Origin: Vicingaceae bacterium
GTDB lineage: Bacteria; Bacteroidota; Bacteroidia; Flavobacteriales_E; Vicingaceae
Length of the DNA: 64,000 nt
Reading direction: 5' to 3'
NCBI GenBank assembly: GCA_018402765.1
Contig: JAGYIE010000001.1
Coordinates: 496,001 to 560,000 of the forward strand
The notes under the pieces were generated by a model. The model saw nothing but the letters and a program-made list of their open reading frames with translations. It was not told the DNA's origin and did no database searches. This document shows, piece after piece, positions 54,708-63,964 of the stretch (the first letter of the stretch is position 1; the number at the start of each line of letters is the position of its first letter). Made by a program: the position numbers and the translations under genes.

Positions 54708-55913
54708 ATGAACAAAGAAAAAGCTTTATTATACACACTCGCAGTTATTCAATTTTCGCACATTACGGACTTTATGATACTCATGCCTCTTGGTCCAAGA
54801 TTGATGGAGTCATTTTCTATAGTACCAAGTCAATTTGCTTTATTGGTATCTGCTTATACGTTTAGTGCCGGTATCTTTGGATTCATAGGTGCTTTTTTCA
54901 TTGACAGATTTGATCGGAAGAAACTACTGATGATTATGGCCTTAGGATTTGCATTGGGAACTCTTACCTGCGGCTTTTCCAACAGTTACTATATGCTACT
55001 ATTTACGCGGGCTTTCACTGGATCATTTGGAGGAATTCTCAGTGCCTTAATCTTATCCATAATTGGAGATGTAATTCCTAATGAACGAAGAGCCGGCGCT
55101 ATGGGTTTAGTTATGGCTTCATTTTCATTAGCCTCAGTAGTTGGCGTTCCTTTGGGACTGTATTTAGCGACACTTTCCGATTGGCATTTTCCGTTTTTAT
55201 CGTTGGGTATAATAGCCTTGTTAACGTTGATCCCAATTTATCGATTTATTCCAAAACTTAGCGATCATGTTGTTAGCAATGCAGACCGTGAATCTCCATT
55301 GCAAATAATCAAAAATGTAGTCACCAGCAAGAATCAACTGTATGCCTTACTATTTGGTATTGTATTGATGTTTAGCCACTTTTCAGTAGTTCCCTTTATA
55401 AGCCCCTATTTGGTAACAAATGTTGGTTTCTTAGATGCTGAGCTTACTTATATTTATCTAATTGGTGGTGGGTTAACTATTTTCACAGCCCCACTTATTG
55501 GAAAATTAGCTGATCGATTTGGACGGCTTAAGGTATTCACTATTATAGTAGTATTGGTAACTATACCCATCTATTTATTGACCAACCTGACAGAAACTCC
55601 AGTTCCATTCGTGCTGATTATCACGTCACTATTTTTTGTATTCGGATCAGGTAGAATGATTCCATCTACAGCTATGATTACCTCTTCTGTTTTACCTAAA
55701 AATAGAGGAAGTTTTATGAGTTTTAATTCAGCTTGCCGGCAACTAACCAATGGGTTTGCAGCTTACATTGGCGGATTAATTATTACTGCCGGTCCTGATG
55801 GATTGTTACAAAACTATGATGTGGTAGGCTACATTGCTATCGGTATGGGCGTTCTTTCTCTGTGGATAGCTCGAAAAATTAAAGTAGTAGACGATACAGG
55901 GTTTACGAATTAA
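54708..55913 (+). CDS. MFS transporter (arabinose efflux/drug efflux-like)
   Basis: A 401-residue protein with about 12 hydrophobic helices. The loop 2-3 motif GAFFIDRFDRKKLLMIMA (about 66-83) is the major facilitator signature and GKLADRFGRLKVF (about 263-275) is its second-half copy, and GVPLGLYLATLSDWHFPFL near 147 is motif C. Probably an inner-membrane efflux carrier; substrate unknown. Monocistronic with its own promoter. Confidence 0.92.
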   Translation: MNKEKALLYTLAVIQFSHITDFMILMPLGPRLMESFSIVPSQFALLVSAYTFSAGIFGFIGAFFIDRFDRKKLLMIMALGFALGTLTCGFSNSYYMLLFTRAFTGSFGGILSALILSIIGDVIPNERRAGAMGLVMASFSLASVVGVPLGLYLATLSDWHFPFLSLGIIALLTLIPIYRFIPKLSDHVVSNADRESPLQIIKNVVTSKNQLYALLFGIVLMFSHFSVVPFISPYLVTNVGFLDAELTYIYLIGGGLTIFTAPLIGKLADRFGRLKVFTIIVVLVTIPIYLLTNLTETPVPFVLIITSLFFVFGSGRMIPSTAMITSSVLPKNRGSFMSFNSACRQLTNGFAAYIGGLIITAGPDGLLQNYDVVGYIAIGMGVLSLWIARKIKVVDDTGFTN

Positions 55914-55992
55914 TCCACTAATTAATAGTAATTATACCGTTTGGAGAAATTACTTCAGAAGCTCTGCTTCATCAACTAATACAATTGAACTT

Positions 55993-56478
55993 ATGAGCGA
56001 ATCATCATCTATTTGTTTAGCTTGCGGCCTTTGTTGCGATGGTACATTAATCGGTTTCGTACAATTAAACCCCGATGAAAAACCAAAGCTAGACGGCTTA
56101 TTTGATGAAAATGGAATTTTTCTACAACCTTGTAAAAAATATTGCAATGGATGTACCATTTATGAAGAACGACCACTACAATGTGGCTTATTCAAATGTG
56201 GTTTATTAAAATCTGTTGAACAAAAAGAAGTAACCTTTGATGCCGCTGTTGAATCTGTAAAAGAGATAAAACTGCTTAAAGCAAGCATAGAGCTTGAACT
56301 TGCATCATTAACTATTGCATTAGATTCTAAATCATTTTTTTATAAGATTCTTGAGCTTAAAAAATTATTTAACTTGAATAAAATAAAACCTGAAAACATG
56401 GAAGACTTTGTTCAATTAAAGTTGGTGATGCAAAAATTAGATGATTTATTGCTGAAAGAATTCGATTTAACTTTCTAA
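55993..56478 (+). CDS. YkgJ-family cysteine-cluster protein
   Basis: A 161-residue protein with two cysteine groups: LACGLCCDG (about 8-16) and CKKYCNGCTIYEERPLQCGLFKC (about 48-70). This is the YkgJ/UPF0153 zinc- or iron-sulfur cluster pattern. The C-terminal 80 residues are helical. Function unknown. It starts 79 bases after the MFS stop on the same strand. Confidence 0.85.
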   Translation: MSESSSICLACGLCCDGTLIGFVQLNPDEKPKLDGLFDENGIFLQPCKKYCNGCTIYEERPLQCGLFKCGLLKSVEQKEVTFDAAVESVKEIKLLKASIELELASLTIALDSKSFFYKILELKKLFNLNKIKPENMEDFVQLKLVMQKLDDLLLKEFDLTF

Positions 56479-56800
56479 AAAATCGATAAAAATAATCGCA
56501 AATACTTGTGTAAGCTCTCCCCCCTGTTTTATTTATTCTATTTTTTAGTCTTTGTTTAATTTCCTATTTGAGCTAAAAAAATTTGGTAATCAACGAGTTG
56601 TTTTAGAATTAATTATAGTAGAGACTTTTGAAACTAAAATCATCTATTTCGACTAATTAATCAATTGAGTTAATATAATAATTAACTTTTTCATGGCTAG
56701 ATTTGAACCAGTATCTCCAACCAAAATTTTTAGAAATACAAATTCTGCAATAAAATGGTCGAATGATCAATTATCAATTTATGAGAATATCAATAAAATC
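56479..56800. other. Intergenic AT-rich stretch between the Cys-cluster gene and rluD
   Basis: About 320 bases. I see no terminator with a good stem; a possible 38-codon frame at its right end is listed separately. Confidence 0.5.
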
Positions 56801-56809
56801 TTAAGCTAA
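56693..56809 (+). CDS. Possible small protein (38 aa)
   Basis: An ATG frame reading MARFEPVSPTKIFRNTNSA then IKWSNDQLSIYENINKI. Composition looks coding, but no ribosome-binding site, promoter or family is evident, and its end overlaps the rluD stop by 9 bases. May be chance. Confidence 0.3.
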   Translation: MARFEPVSPTKIFRNTNSAIKWSNDQLSIYENINKILS

Positions 56810-57883
56810 TTCTTTGCCGCTATCATCGATTTCTTCTTCATTAAGGGATCTATTTACAATGTAGTTTTTCCAACGCGAAATGACTTGCTGCATATCATCG
56901 GGTAATTCTGAATTAAACTCCATAAACTCATTTGTTTCCGGATGAGTAAAGCCTAATGTTTTAGCATGAAGAGCTTGTCTTGGTAAAATGTCAAAGCAAT
57001 TATTAATAAACTGCTTGTATTTAGTAAATGTAGTTCCTTTTAAAATCCGATCACCACCGTATTCAGGATCATTGAATAATGGATGACCAATATATTTAGA
57101 ATGTGCGCGAATTTGATGCGTTCTACCTGTTTCTAATTTATACTGCACCAAAGTAACATATCCAAACCGCTCTAACACTTTGTAGTTTGTAATTGCCACT
57201 TTGCCAAAATCTCCATCAGGAAAAATATCCATCAGCTTTCTGTTCTTTAAACTTCTTCCTATATTTCCTTCTATTCTGCCACTATCCTCTTTCATATCCC
57301 CCCAGACTAAAGCTTGATAGGTTCTACTAGATGTTCGATCTGCAAATTGCTTCGCTAAGTGCGTTAATGCACGTTCTGTTTTAGCGATAACCATAATTCC
57401 TGTTGTGTTCTTGTCTAATCGATGAACTAAACCGGGTCTTCCCTCATTTCCATCTGCTTCGGGCAAGTTATTAATGTGATAGATTAATGCATTTACCAAG
57501 GTTCCTTCATAGTTTCCATAACCAGGATGAACTACCATATTAGATGGTTTATTCAAAACCAACAGCGTATCATCTTCATATAAAATATCTAATGGTATAT
57601 TCTGAGGAATCAAATCAATAACTCTTGGAGGATAAGGTAAAACGATCGAGATCTCATCCAGTGGTTTAACCTTGTAGTTTGGTTTAACTACCACACCATT
57701 AACGACAACATTTCCATCATTAGCAGCATCTTGAATCTTATTTCGAGAAGTATTGGGTAATCGATCATTCAAAAATTTATCGATTCTTAGAACAGTCTGT
57801 CCTTTATCTGCAATATATTTATAATGCTCAAAAAGCTCTTCATCATCTTGGCCATCTATCAACTCTTCGTCTTCTTCTCTCAT
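56801..57883 (-). CDS. rluD: 23S rRNA pseudouridine synthase RluD
   Basis: A 360-residue synthase with an N-terminal S4 domain (about 33-95; LRIDKFLNDRLPNTSRNKIQ) and the catalytic domain holding GLVHRLDKNTTGIMVIAKT (about 157-175, active Asp) and YKLETGRTHQIRAH (about 237-250). RluD modifies helix 69 of 23S rRNA and supports ribosome assembly. It is the last gene of a PASTA protein, T9SS protein, RluD run and its start overlaps the upstream stop by one base (TAATG). Confidence 0.95.
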   Translation of the reverse strand: MREEDEELIDGQDDEELFEHYKYIADKGQTVLRIDKFLNDRLPNTSRNKIQDAANDGNVVVNGVVVKPNYKVKPLDEISIVLPYPPRVIDLIPQNIPLDILYEDDTLLVLNKPSNMVVHPGYGNYEGTLVNALIYHINNLPEADGNEGRPGLVHRLDKNTTGIMVIAKTERALTHLAKQFADRTSSRTYQALVWGDMKEDSGRIEGNIGRSLKNRKLMDIFPDGDFGKVAITNYKVLERFGYVTLVQYKLETGRTHQIRAHSKYIGHPLFNDPEYGGDRILKGTTFTKYKQFINNCFDILPRQALHAKTLGFTHPETNEFMEFNSELPDDMQQVISRWKNYIVNRSLNEEEIDDSGKELA

Positions 57884-60123
57884 TAGTGGGAAACTATAAT
57901 TCGTTTTGTTTGTACTGATCCATTTTTATCTACTACTCTAAGCAGATATATTCCATTTTCAAAACTACCCAAATCCAATTGAGTATTCTCCGAATGAGTT
58001 ATTTGCTCAACAACTTTACGTCCTTGGATACTGTAAACTTGCATAATTAACCCTTTTGCTGTTATTGGAGAATCCAATTCAATCGTTAAAATACCTTTCG
58101 TAGGGTTTGGAAATACATTGATCCCAAAAGAATCAATCGTTTTATTTTGAACCGATACTTGATTGTTATTTACTCTAAAGTAAGGTCGAATCATCGCAGT
58201 ACCTGGCTGAATAGCTGCACTAGTTGAAAAAAATGAAACACCAGAATTTAAGGAATAAAACAGTTTATCTTTCTTATCATTTTTAAAATCGTAACCTACA
58301 TTTAATGAACGAAATCCATTTTGCTCAAATCCAACATAAAATGTACCTGAAACAATAATAGAGCTATCGAGTAGATAAGTTAAATACCCATTTTTATCTC
58401 CATAATAAATTTGTTCTTGCGCAGGAGACCTGTAAATTAAACCATTGGGAGAAAGGTCTGTCCAAACACAAATAGTAAACTTTTGACCTTCCATATCCAA
58501 CCCTTGAGGCAAAAAGTAAATACCAACTGCATTCAAGGTATCATCAATGAACGTTCTAAATTCTTGAGCTACCATTGCTCTTTTACCAAAAGTAGTGTCT
58601 ACTATGTTAACTCCATAACCTGCTTCTGCCGATCCATTATCGTATGCAAGATAATGATCAAAACGCTGCTCATGGTATAACGTGTCATTCTCGGGAAAAT
58701 CGTCATCAGTTCCAATATTACTTGATTGAGCTATAAAGGAAGTAATGAATGTGTTTGCGGTATCCATATCGGAAATAGGATATTTAAAATTAACAGGAGA
58801 GTCAAATAAAGGAAGTTCTCTATTCTGGTTGCCTTTTCCTACTATAGATGTAGAAGTATTTGTACTTGCAGGAAATGGAAAAGAAGGATAATAGTTTCCT
58901 TGTGGATTAGAAATAAAGTACCTAAAAAATACAGTCCTACTCGATTCATTATTGTTTAGCATATATTGAGAGATAGTATCCTTCATTACTGCAGAAGAAA
59001 AAGCTGCATATTGCCAAAATGGAATCGATGTATATTCCTTGAGCATGCTTGTAAAAGATCTTCCAATAGCAATATCGCTAACTAAGGTATCATTTGAATT
59101 TCTATTTTTATTTAGGTACACATAATCCAAGTTCCATGTATCGTAGGCTCCTGACCTATTTCCTTTAGATTTAAATCTAAATTGGAATCCATTCTGCAAA
59201 AACTCATCAGCTAATTTAACCAATTGAAGCTGGAAAGGCGATTTTCTGAAACCTCTGGTACCCCAAGCTAATTTCCATTTTGATTCAAATGGATTAAAAA
59301 ACTCTAATACTAAAGAGTCTTCAGACTCCGGTGCGTCTCTACCTAGGCCTTGAGGTTGATAATAGAAACTTAAAAAAACAGAGTCTGATTCTTGAAGATA
59401 ACCAATGTTAAAAGGAACAGAAGTTAAATAATCTGTCACACCGTAAGTATTTAATGATTGATTATCATACGCTCTACCTTCTCGATCTAAGCCGTCAAAT
59501 GTAGCTACTCCGTATGATGGCGGGTTCCATGCATAATCATCGTTGATCAGCACATAATCATTTTGCCAAAGTGAATTTCCATCGGCAGGAACAATGTATT
59601 TTATTACTGAATCTTGTTTGTAAACAAATGAAGTAGGAATCGTATCAATAGGCTTACCCAAAGTGTCGTAAACATTAAATGCAGGGTAAACTGTTAGAAT
59701 TTGAGTTGTATTTGGATATACGGTATAATTATTAAGCGTTAATTGAACACTTGGTAAATCAGTAGTGTCAATTGCGGTACTATCGGGATTAAATCGATAT
59801 AGTTTAGTCGGTAAATTAGTGTATCTATCTGTTGTATCTACTTTTTGATTACCAATAAATAATCTGTAAAATGTAGTATCAAAAACTCCTGGATCTGTAG
59901 CTTTTGCAGACAACTTTTTCAGCTTATTTCTTGTGAAATCATCCTTAAACGGAATATCTATTGGATTAAATAGATAAATAAAAGAGTCAATAAGTTCAGT
60001 TTTATCAGAATTTATTGATAATGATTTAAACTGACTAGGTCTTGAATTTGGTACAGTTAGATAATCTTGTCCTATACTGTGCAACACTGATAAAAAGAAA
60101 ATAACGAATACTATACCTCTCAT
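57883..60123 (-). CDS. Secreted protein with T9SS type A sorting domain
   Basis: A 746-residue exported protein: signal peptide (about 1-18, SIGQ), a long beta-rich ectodomain without an obvious catalytic motif (no recognizable hydrolase signature), and a C-terminal about 80-residue sorting domain: INVFPNPTKGILTIELD (about 669-685), then VYSIQGRKVVEQ and NGIYLLRVV, ending KRIIVSH. This is the T9SS type A signature of Bacteroidota, so the product should be exported across the outer membrane and attached to the surface. Its position between the PASTA gene and rluD is recurrent in the phylum as I remember it. Confidence 0.9.
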   Translation of the reverse strand: MRGIVFVIFFLSVLHSIGQDYLTVPNSRPSQFKSLSINSDKTELIDSFIYLFNPIDIPFKDDFTRNKLKKLSAKATDPGVFDTTFYRLFIGNQKVDTTDRYTNLPTKLYRFNPDSTAIDTTDLPSVQLTLNNYTVYPNTTQILTVYPAFNVYDTLGKPIDTIPTSFVYKQDSVIKYIVPADGNSLWQNDYVLINDDYAWNPPSYGVATFDGLDREGRAYDNQSLNTYGVTDYLTSVPFNIGYLQESDSVFLSFYYQPQGLGRDAPESEDSLVLEFFNPFESKWKLAWGTRGFRKSPFQLQLVKLADEFLQNGFQFRFKSKGNRSGAYDTWNLDYVYLNKNRNSNDTLVSDIAIGRSFTSMLKEYTSIPFWQYAAFSSAVMKDTISQYMLNNNESSRTVFFRYFISNPQGNYYPSFPFPASTNTSTSIVGKGNQNRELPLFDSPVNFKYPISDMDTANTFITSFIAQSSNIGTDDDFPENDTLYHEQRFDHYLAYDNGSAEAGYGVNIVDTTFGKRAMVAQEFRTFIDDTLNAVGIYFLPQGLDMEGQKFTICVWTDLSPNGLIYRSPAQEQIYYGDKNGYLTYLLDSSIIVSGTFYVGFEQNGFRSLNVGYDFKNDKKDKLFYSLNSGVSFFSTSAAIQPGTAMIRPYFRVNNNQVSVQNKTIDSFGINVFPNPTKGILTIELDSPITAKGLIMQVYSIQGRKVVEQITHSENTQLDLGSFENGIYLLRVVDKNGSVQTKRIIVSH

Positions 60124-60126
60124 GCC

Positions 60127-60948
60127 TTATGGAAAAACGAATTCAGTGGTATCAACGGCAAAGTCAACTACTTTATTCTTATCTGTAGTTAAAAAAAGAT
60201 TGACTAGACTACCTGCGTTAACAGTTACATTTTCATTATAGGCAGGAATTTGTCTATAAACAATTGCATTGGCTGTGTCTTCTGCAGTAATGACCGTTTC
60301 ATCGTACTCTATATACCCTAATGTTAATAAATTAACTCGTAAATTTACCTTAGCATTTTCCGCATCAAGTTCATACAAATAAGGAATTTTCACTAGTTCA
60401 TCCCCTAAGCCCTTACCCAAAACTAAGTCAATTTTACTTCCTTTTTTTAGTTGCATTCCTGATTGAATATCTACTCCTGCAACTTGTTGTTTAAGCACAC
60501 AATTAGAGCAAGGATCGGGTTCGTATGTAACTTCACCTAGAACTAATCCGTAAGCTACAAGCATCGCTTCTGCTTGACGCAAAGATCGATCTACTAAATT
60601 GGGAACTGTGGTTTGAGGTGGGTTTAATGAAGTAATGGTTAAATATACTTTTCTGCCTTTCTTTACAAAATGACCTTCTCTTGGTTCCTGATCAATTACA
60701 GCTCCTGAAGGTTTGTCCTTTATGTAAATAGAGTCATTAATTATATAGTTCAATTGTGCACGATTAAATACATCATCTAGCTGATCAACCTTATAATTTT
60801 CAAAACTTGGCACCTCTATGCTTTCACCATGCATAGTGTAGTTATTTAAATATTTGGAAACCAAAAAGAATGAACCAATTAGAAAAGCAATAGCGATTAA
60901 TAAATTAATCACAAAAACTTTAGAAAATATAAATTTTAACAATTGCAT
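60127..60948 (-). CDS. PASTA-domain membrane protein
   Basis: A 273-residue single-pass protein: a short cytosolic N-terminus, one transmembrane helix (about 10-30), then three PASTA-like repeats in the periplasm (about 40-108, 113-185, 190-262; recurring TVPNLVDRSLRQAEAMLVAYG-type openings, here split by loops). PASTA domains bind muropeptides or beta-lactams. There is no kinase domain, unlike PknB/StkP. It begins the minus-strand run, with a TATCTTTG promoter element just upstream, and is divergent from ddl, supporting a cell-wall role. Confidence 0.9.
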   Translation of the reverse strand: MQLLKFIFSKVFVINLLIAIAFLIGSFFLVSKYLNNYTMHGESIEVPSFENYKVDQLDDVFNRAQLNYIINDSIYIKDKPSGAVIDQEPREGHFVKKGRKVYLTITSLNPPQTTVPNLVDRSLRQAEAMLVAYGLVLGEVTYEPDPCSNCVLKQQVAGVDIQSGMQLKKGSKIDLVLGKGLGDELVKIPYLYELDAENAKVNLRVNLLTLGYIEYDETVITAEDTANAIVYRQIPAYNENVTVNAGSLVNLFLTTDKNKVVDFAVDTTEFVFP

Positions 60949-60968
60949 TTGTTGACAGTTATAATAAA

Positions 60969-60976
60969 CAAAGATA
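60969..60976 (-). promoter_or_regulatory. Putative -7 promoter element of the PASTA-T9SS-rluD operon
   Basis: On the minus strand this reads TATCTTTG, an exact TAnnTTTG match ending 20 bases before the PASTA gene ATG. Confidence 0.55.
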
Positions 60977-61114
60977 TTAAAATATAAACTGGTTAACGGA
61001 CAGGTGTCACTCTATTTATATAAACGAGCACTATGTTAATAATTAGATTCATTCACTATGAATATACGGCTGATATCTATTAATTTGGTTTTTTGATTAG
61101 TTCAAAACACGATT

Positions 61115-62104
61115 ATGGAAAGCATTAAAACAGTTGCAATTATAACTGGCGGTAATTCTTCAGAGATAATAATTTCTCGAAAAACAGCGGAAAATATTTA
61201 TCAAAATTTGGATCGTTCTATTTACAGGCCCATCATCATTACGATTATAGGCAAAGAGTGGATGGCAGTGGTCAATGAAAAAGAGTATTCTGTTGACAAA
61301 AATGACTTTTCTGTACTTACTACAGAAGAACGAATCGAGTTTGATTGTGCATTTATAGCTATTCACGGCACACCGGGTGAAGATGGCAAGCTCCAAGGAT
61401 ATTTTGATTTACTTCAAATTCCGTATACTACGCCTAGCCTGCTGAATACTGCTATAACTTTTAGCAAATGGCATTGCAATACATTACTAAAGCAAATGAA
61501 TGTAAAATGTGCAAATGCTATTTTATTAAGAAAAAAAGATGAAATACATGCTTCTAAAATAGCCGAAACAACTGGTTTTCCTTGTTTTATAAAACCCAAT
61601 AATGCCGGAAGCAGCTTTGGAATTAGCAAAGTGAAAACAATGGATGAAATTCTTCCGGCTATAAAAAAAGCCTTTAATGAAGATAATGAGGTGCTGATTG
61701 AAAGTGCAATGATTGGTCGAGAAGTAACTTGCGGAGTGCTTAACTACAAAGGAAAAATTATGGCTTTGCCGATTACAGAAATTATTTCAAATAATGAATT
61801 CTTTGACTTTGAAGCAAAATATAACGGTGCTTCTCAAGAAATTACGCCCGCTGACCTATCAGAAGAATTAGCAAAAACTATACAAGCCATCGTAGTTGAT
61901 ATCTATCATCGATTAAACATGACAGGTATAATCCGAATTGATTTTATTTTACAAAAAGACGGTCCTTACGTCATTGAAATAAATACAGTTCCAGGACTCA
62001 CAATTGGTAGTTTGATTCCTCAACAAGCAGAAGCAGCCGGAATAGGCTTAACTGAACTATTTAATAATGCAATTGAGCAAGCAATTAAAAATAGCACGTA
62101 TTAG
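61115..62104 (+). CDS. ddl: D-alanine--D-alanine ligase
   Basis: A 329-residue ATP-grasp enzyme joining two D-Ala for peptidoglycan precursor synthesis. Seen: GGNSSEIIISRKTAE (N-terminal domain, about 12-26), IAIHGTPGEDGKLQG (about 88-102), KPNNAGSSFGISKV (about 166-179) and the metal-binding EINTVPGLT (about 288-296), all expected for Ddl. TAATTTG just upstream (61081-61087) is a weak promoter candidate. It is divergent from the PASTA gene cluster, a common order in Bacteroidota. Confidence 0.95.
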   Translation: MESIKTVAIITGGNSSEIIISRKTAENIYQNLDRSIYRPIIITIIGKEWMAVVNEKEYSVDKNDFSVLTTEERIEFDCAFIAIHGTPGEDGKLQGYFDLLQIPYTTPSLLNTAITFSKWHCNTLLKQMNVKCANAILLRKKDEIHASKIAETTGFPCFIKPNNAGSSFGISKVKTMDEILPAIKKAFNEDNEVLIESAMIGREVTCGVLNYKGKIMALPITEIISNNEFFDFEAKYNGASQEITPADLSEELAKTIQAIVVDIYHRLNMTGIIRIDFILQKDGPYVIEINTVPGLTIGSLIPQQAEAAGIGLTELFNNAIEQAIKNSTY

Positions 62105-62145
62105 CAACTAATCATTTTTTTGCTAAAAAGATGCACCGATAACTT

Positions 62146-63417
62146 ATGAAAAAAGTCTTAATTATATCTTACTATTGGCCACCAAGTGGTGGTGCAGGTG
62201 TGCAACGATGGTTAAAACTTTCATCAAGCCTTGCAGACCTCGGTGTTGATGTGCATATTCTTACAGTAGATGAAAAAAAAGCCAGCTATATGCAATGGGA
62301 TGAATCATTACTCGACGATGTACATCCTGATGTTAAGGTATATAAAACGAACTCTTTTGAACCAATCAATTATTACGCGAAACTAGTTGGTAAAAAAAAT
62401 GTTCCAACTGCAGGATTTTCAAACGTTGATAATTCAAATTGGAAACAAAAATTAATCAATAGTGCGCGCAGCAATTTTTTTATCCCTGACCCAAGAATTG
62501 GTTGGAAAAAACATGCTATTAGAAAAGCCAAAGAATTAATTAAATTACATGATATACCTATAGTTATAACTACAAGTCCGCCCCACTCTACACAATTAAT
62601 AGGACTAAAACTTAAAGCAAAATTTCCCGATATAAAATGGATAGTAGATTTTAGAGATCCTTGGACAGATATCTATTATTATGATTTACTTGGTCATACT
62701 TCACTCTCTAAAAAGCTTGACAGCAAATATGAAAGACAAGTGATTAACAAATCAGATCAGTTAATTACTGTAGGTGAAAAATTTGCTGAATCTTTTAAAT
62801 CTAAAACCAAAAAAGACATTTCGTCCAAAATAGCGGTTATTCCGAACGGATTTGATCCAAATGATTTTGGAATAACTTGTCCACAAAATGAACGATTTAC
62901 AATCTCATACACAGGGACAATGTCAGACTATTATCAGCCGGAAGTATTTTTTGAAGCGTTGGCTGAATTAATCGAAAAATACAGCACGGAGGCTATTGAT
63001 TTCGTTTTTATCGGGAGCCTTTCAGCTAACTTAAAAAAATTTATTTCTGATAAGATTGGAGATCATTCAACATTTTTAGCACCTGTACCACACAAAAAAA
63101 TTGTGAACTACATGATGCAATCGCATGTATTACTTTTGGTAACGCAAGGCACCGAAGGGACAATTCCGGGGAAGACATTTGAATATTTAGCTGCTAAAAG
63201 AACCATTGTTTGTATTGGAAAAGGAGATGCTGCCGACGCTATAGAAAAATGCAATGCAGGCGAAAGTTTTGATAGAGATGAAAAGGATAAGATTACTGCC
63301 TACTTAGAAACGTGCTTTCAAGCATTCAAAAATGGAATAAAGCAAAAAACTATTGATAGTGAAATTGAAAAACTCTCTAGACCATATCAAGCAAAGCAAG
63401 TATATAAATTACTCTAA
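62146..63417 (+). CDS. Glycosyltransferase family 4 protein
   Basis: A 423-residue GT-B enzyme. N-terminal domain opens IISYYWPPSGGAGVQRWLKL (about 5-24), with WIVDFRDPWTD (about 165-175). The C-terminal domain opens FTISYTGTMSDYYQPEVFFEAL near 250, and EGTIPGKTFEYLAAKRTIVCIG (about 339-360) is the donor-binding site. This subgroup often acts in capsule or exopolysaccharide assembly. It follows ddl by 41 bases and may be co-transcribed. Confidence 0.9.
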   Translation: MKKVLIISYYWPPSGGAGVQRWLKLSSSLADLGVDVHILTVDEKKASYMQWDESLLDDVHPDVKVYKTNSFEPINYYAKLVGKKNVPTAGFSNVDNSNWKQKLINSARSNFFIPDPRIGWKKHAIRKAKELIKLHDIPIVITTSPPHSTQLIGLKLKAKFPDIKWIVDFRDPWTDIYYYDLLGHTSLSKKLDSKYERQVINKSDQLITVGEKFAESFKSKTKKDISSKIAVIPNGFDPNDFGITCPQNERFTISYTGTMSDYYQPEVFFEALAELIEKYSTEAIDFVFIGSLSANLKKFISDKIGDHSTFLAPVPHKKIVNYMMQSHVLLLVTQGTEGTIPGKTFEYLAAKRTIVCIGKGDAADAIEKCNAGESFDRDEKDKITAYLETCFQAFKNGIKQKTIDSEIEKLSRPYQAKQVYKLL

Positions 63418-63511
63418 GTTCATGTTTTTATAAATGTAAGTTCAAGTAATAAATGCAACAAAAATAATTTGATAAATTTATAGCACTAAATTTTATATAA
63501 CCGATTGTTTA

Positions 63512-63961
63512 TTAGTAATGGTCAAGTATTTTCATCTCATTGCTTTTAAAAACAATCTCATCTCCGGTTGTTTTTTTATTCAAAAGTTGTCCCATTGGAG
63601 AAGCTAATGAAATAATAAAGTATTCGTCTTGCTCTATAACTATTTTTCCGAAAGGAACTGCAATAAAATAGTTTCCCTTATTGGTTTCTACTAAACTGCC
63701 AATAGCAATAGATGTATTTGGCATTAAGGAGATGGCATTGATTTCGTTCAATAATTTTGCGGTTTTAGCCGCTTGATTTTCTAGATTATTTAGTTCAAGC
63801 TGAACCATTTCTCGCGACGTTTCAAATTTGTCACCCGCACTACTTTTGGTGTCACTATCTCTAGCTTCTTTTGTTTCTTTTATATGCTGACTTAAATCGT
63901 TTAGTTTGTCTGTTAATAAACTTGCAATTGTATTTATTAGGTTTTCTTTTTTAATTTTCAT
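63512..63961 (-). CDS. GreA/GreB-type transcript-cleavage factor-like protein
   Basis: A 149-residue protein with an N-terminal coiled-coil hairpin (about 8-72; conserved SSAGDKFETSREM near 41-53) and a C-terminal FKBP-like domain (about 82-148; IAIGSLVETNKGNYFIAVPFG, then ISLASPMGQLLNKKTTGDEIVF, the usual S-P-x-G-x-x-L/G-D signature). Similar proteins are often mislabelled 3-oxoacyl-ACP synthase in databases. Whether it cleaves stalled RNA or only binds RNA polymerase is unknown. Confidence 0.85.
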   Translation of the reverse strand: MKIKKENLINTIASLLTDKLNDLSQHIKETKEARDSDTKSSAGDKFETSREMVQLELNNLENQAAKTAKLLNEINAISLMPNTSIAIGSLVETNKGNYFIAVPFGKIVIEQDEYFIISLASPMGQLLNKKTTGDEIVFKSNEMKILDHY

Positions 63962-63964
63962 AAG

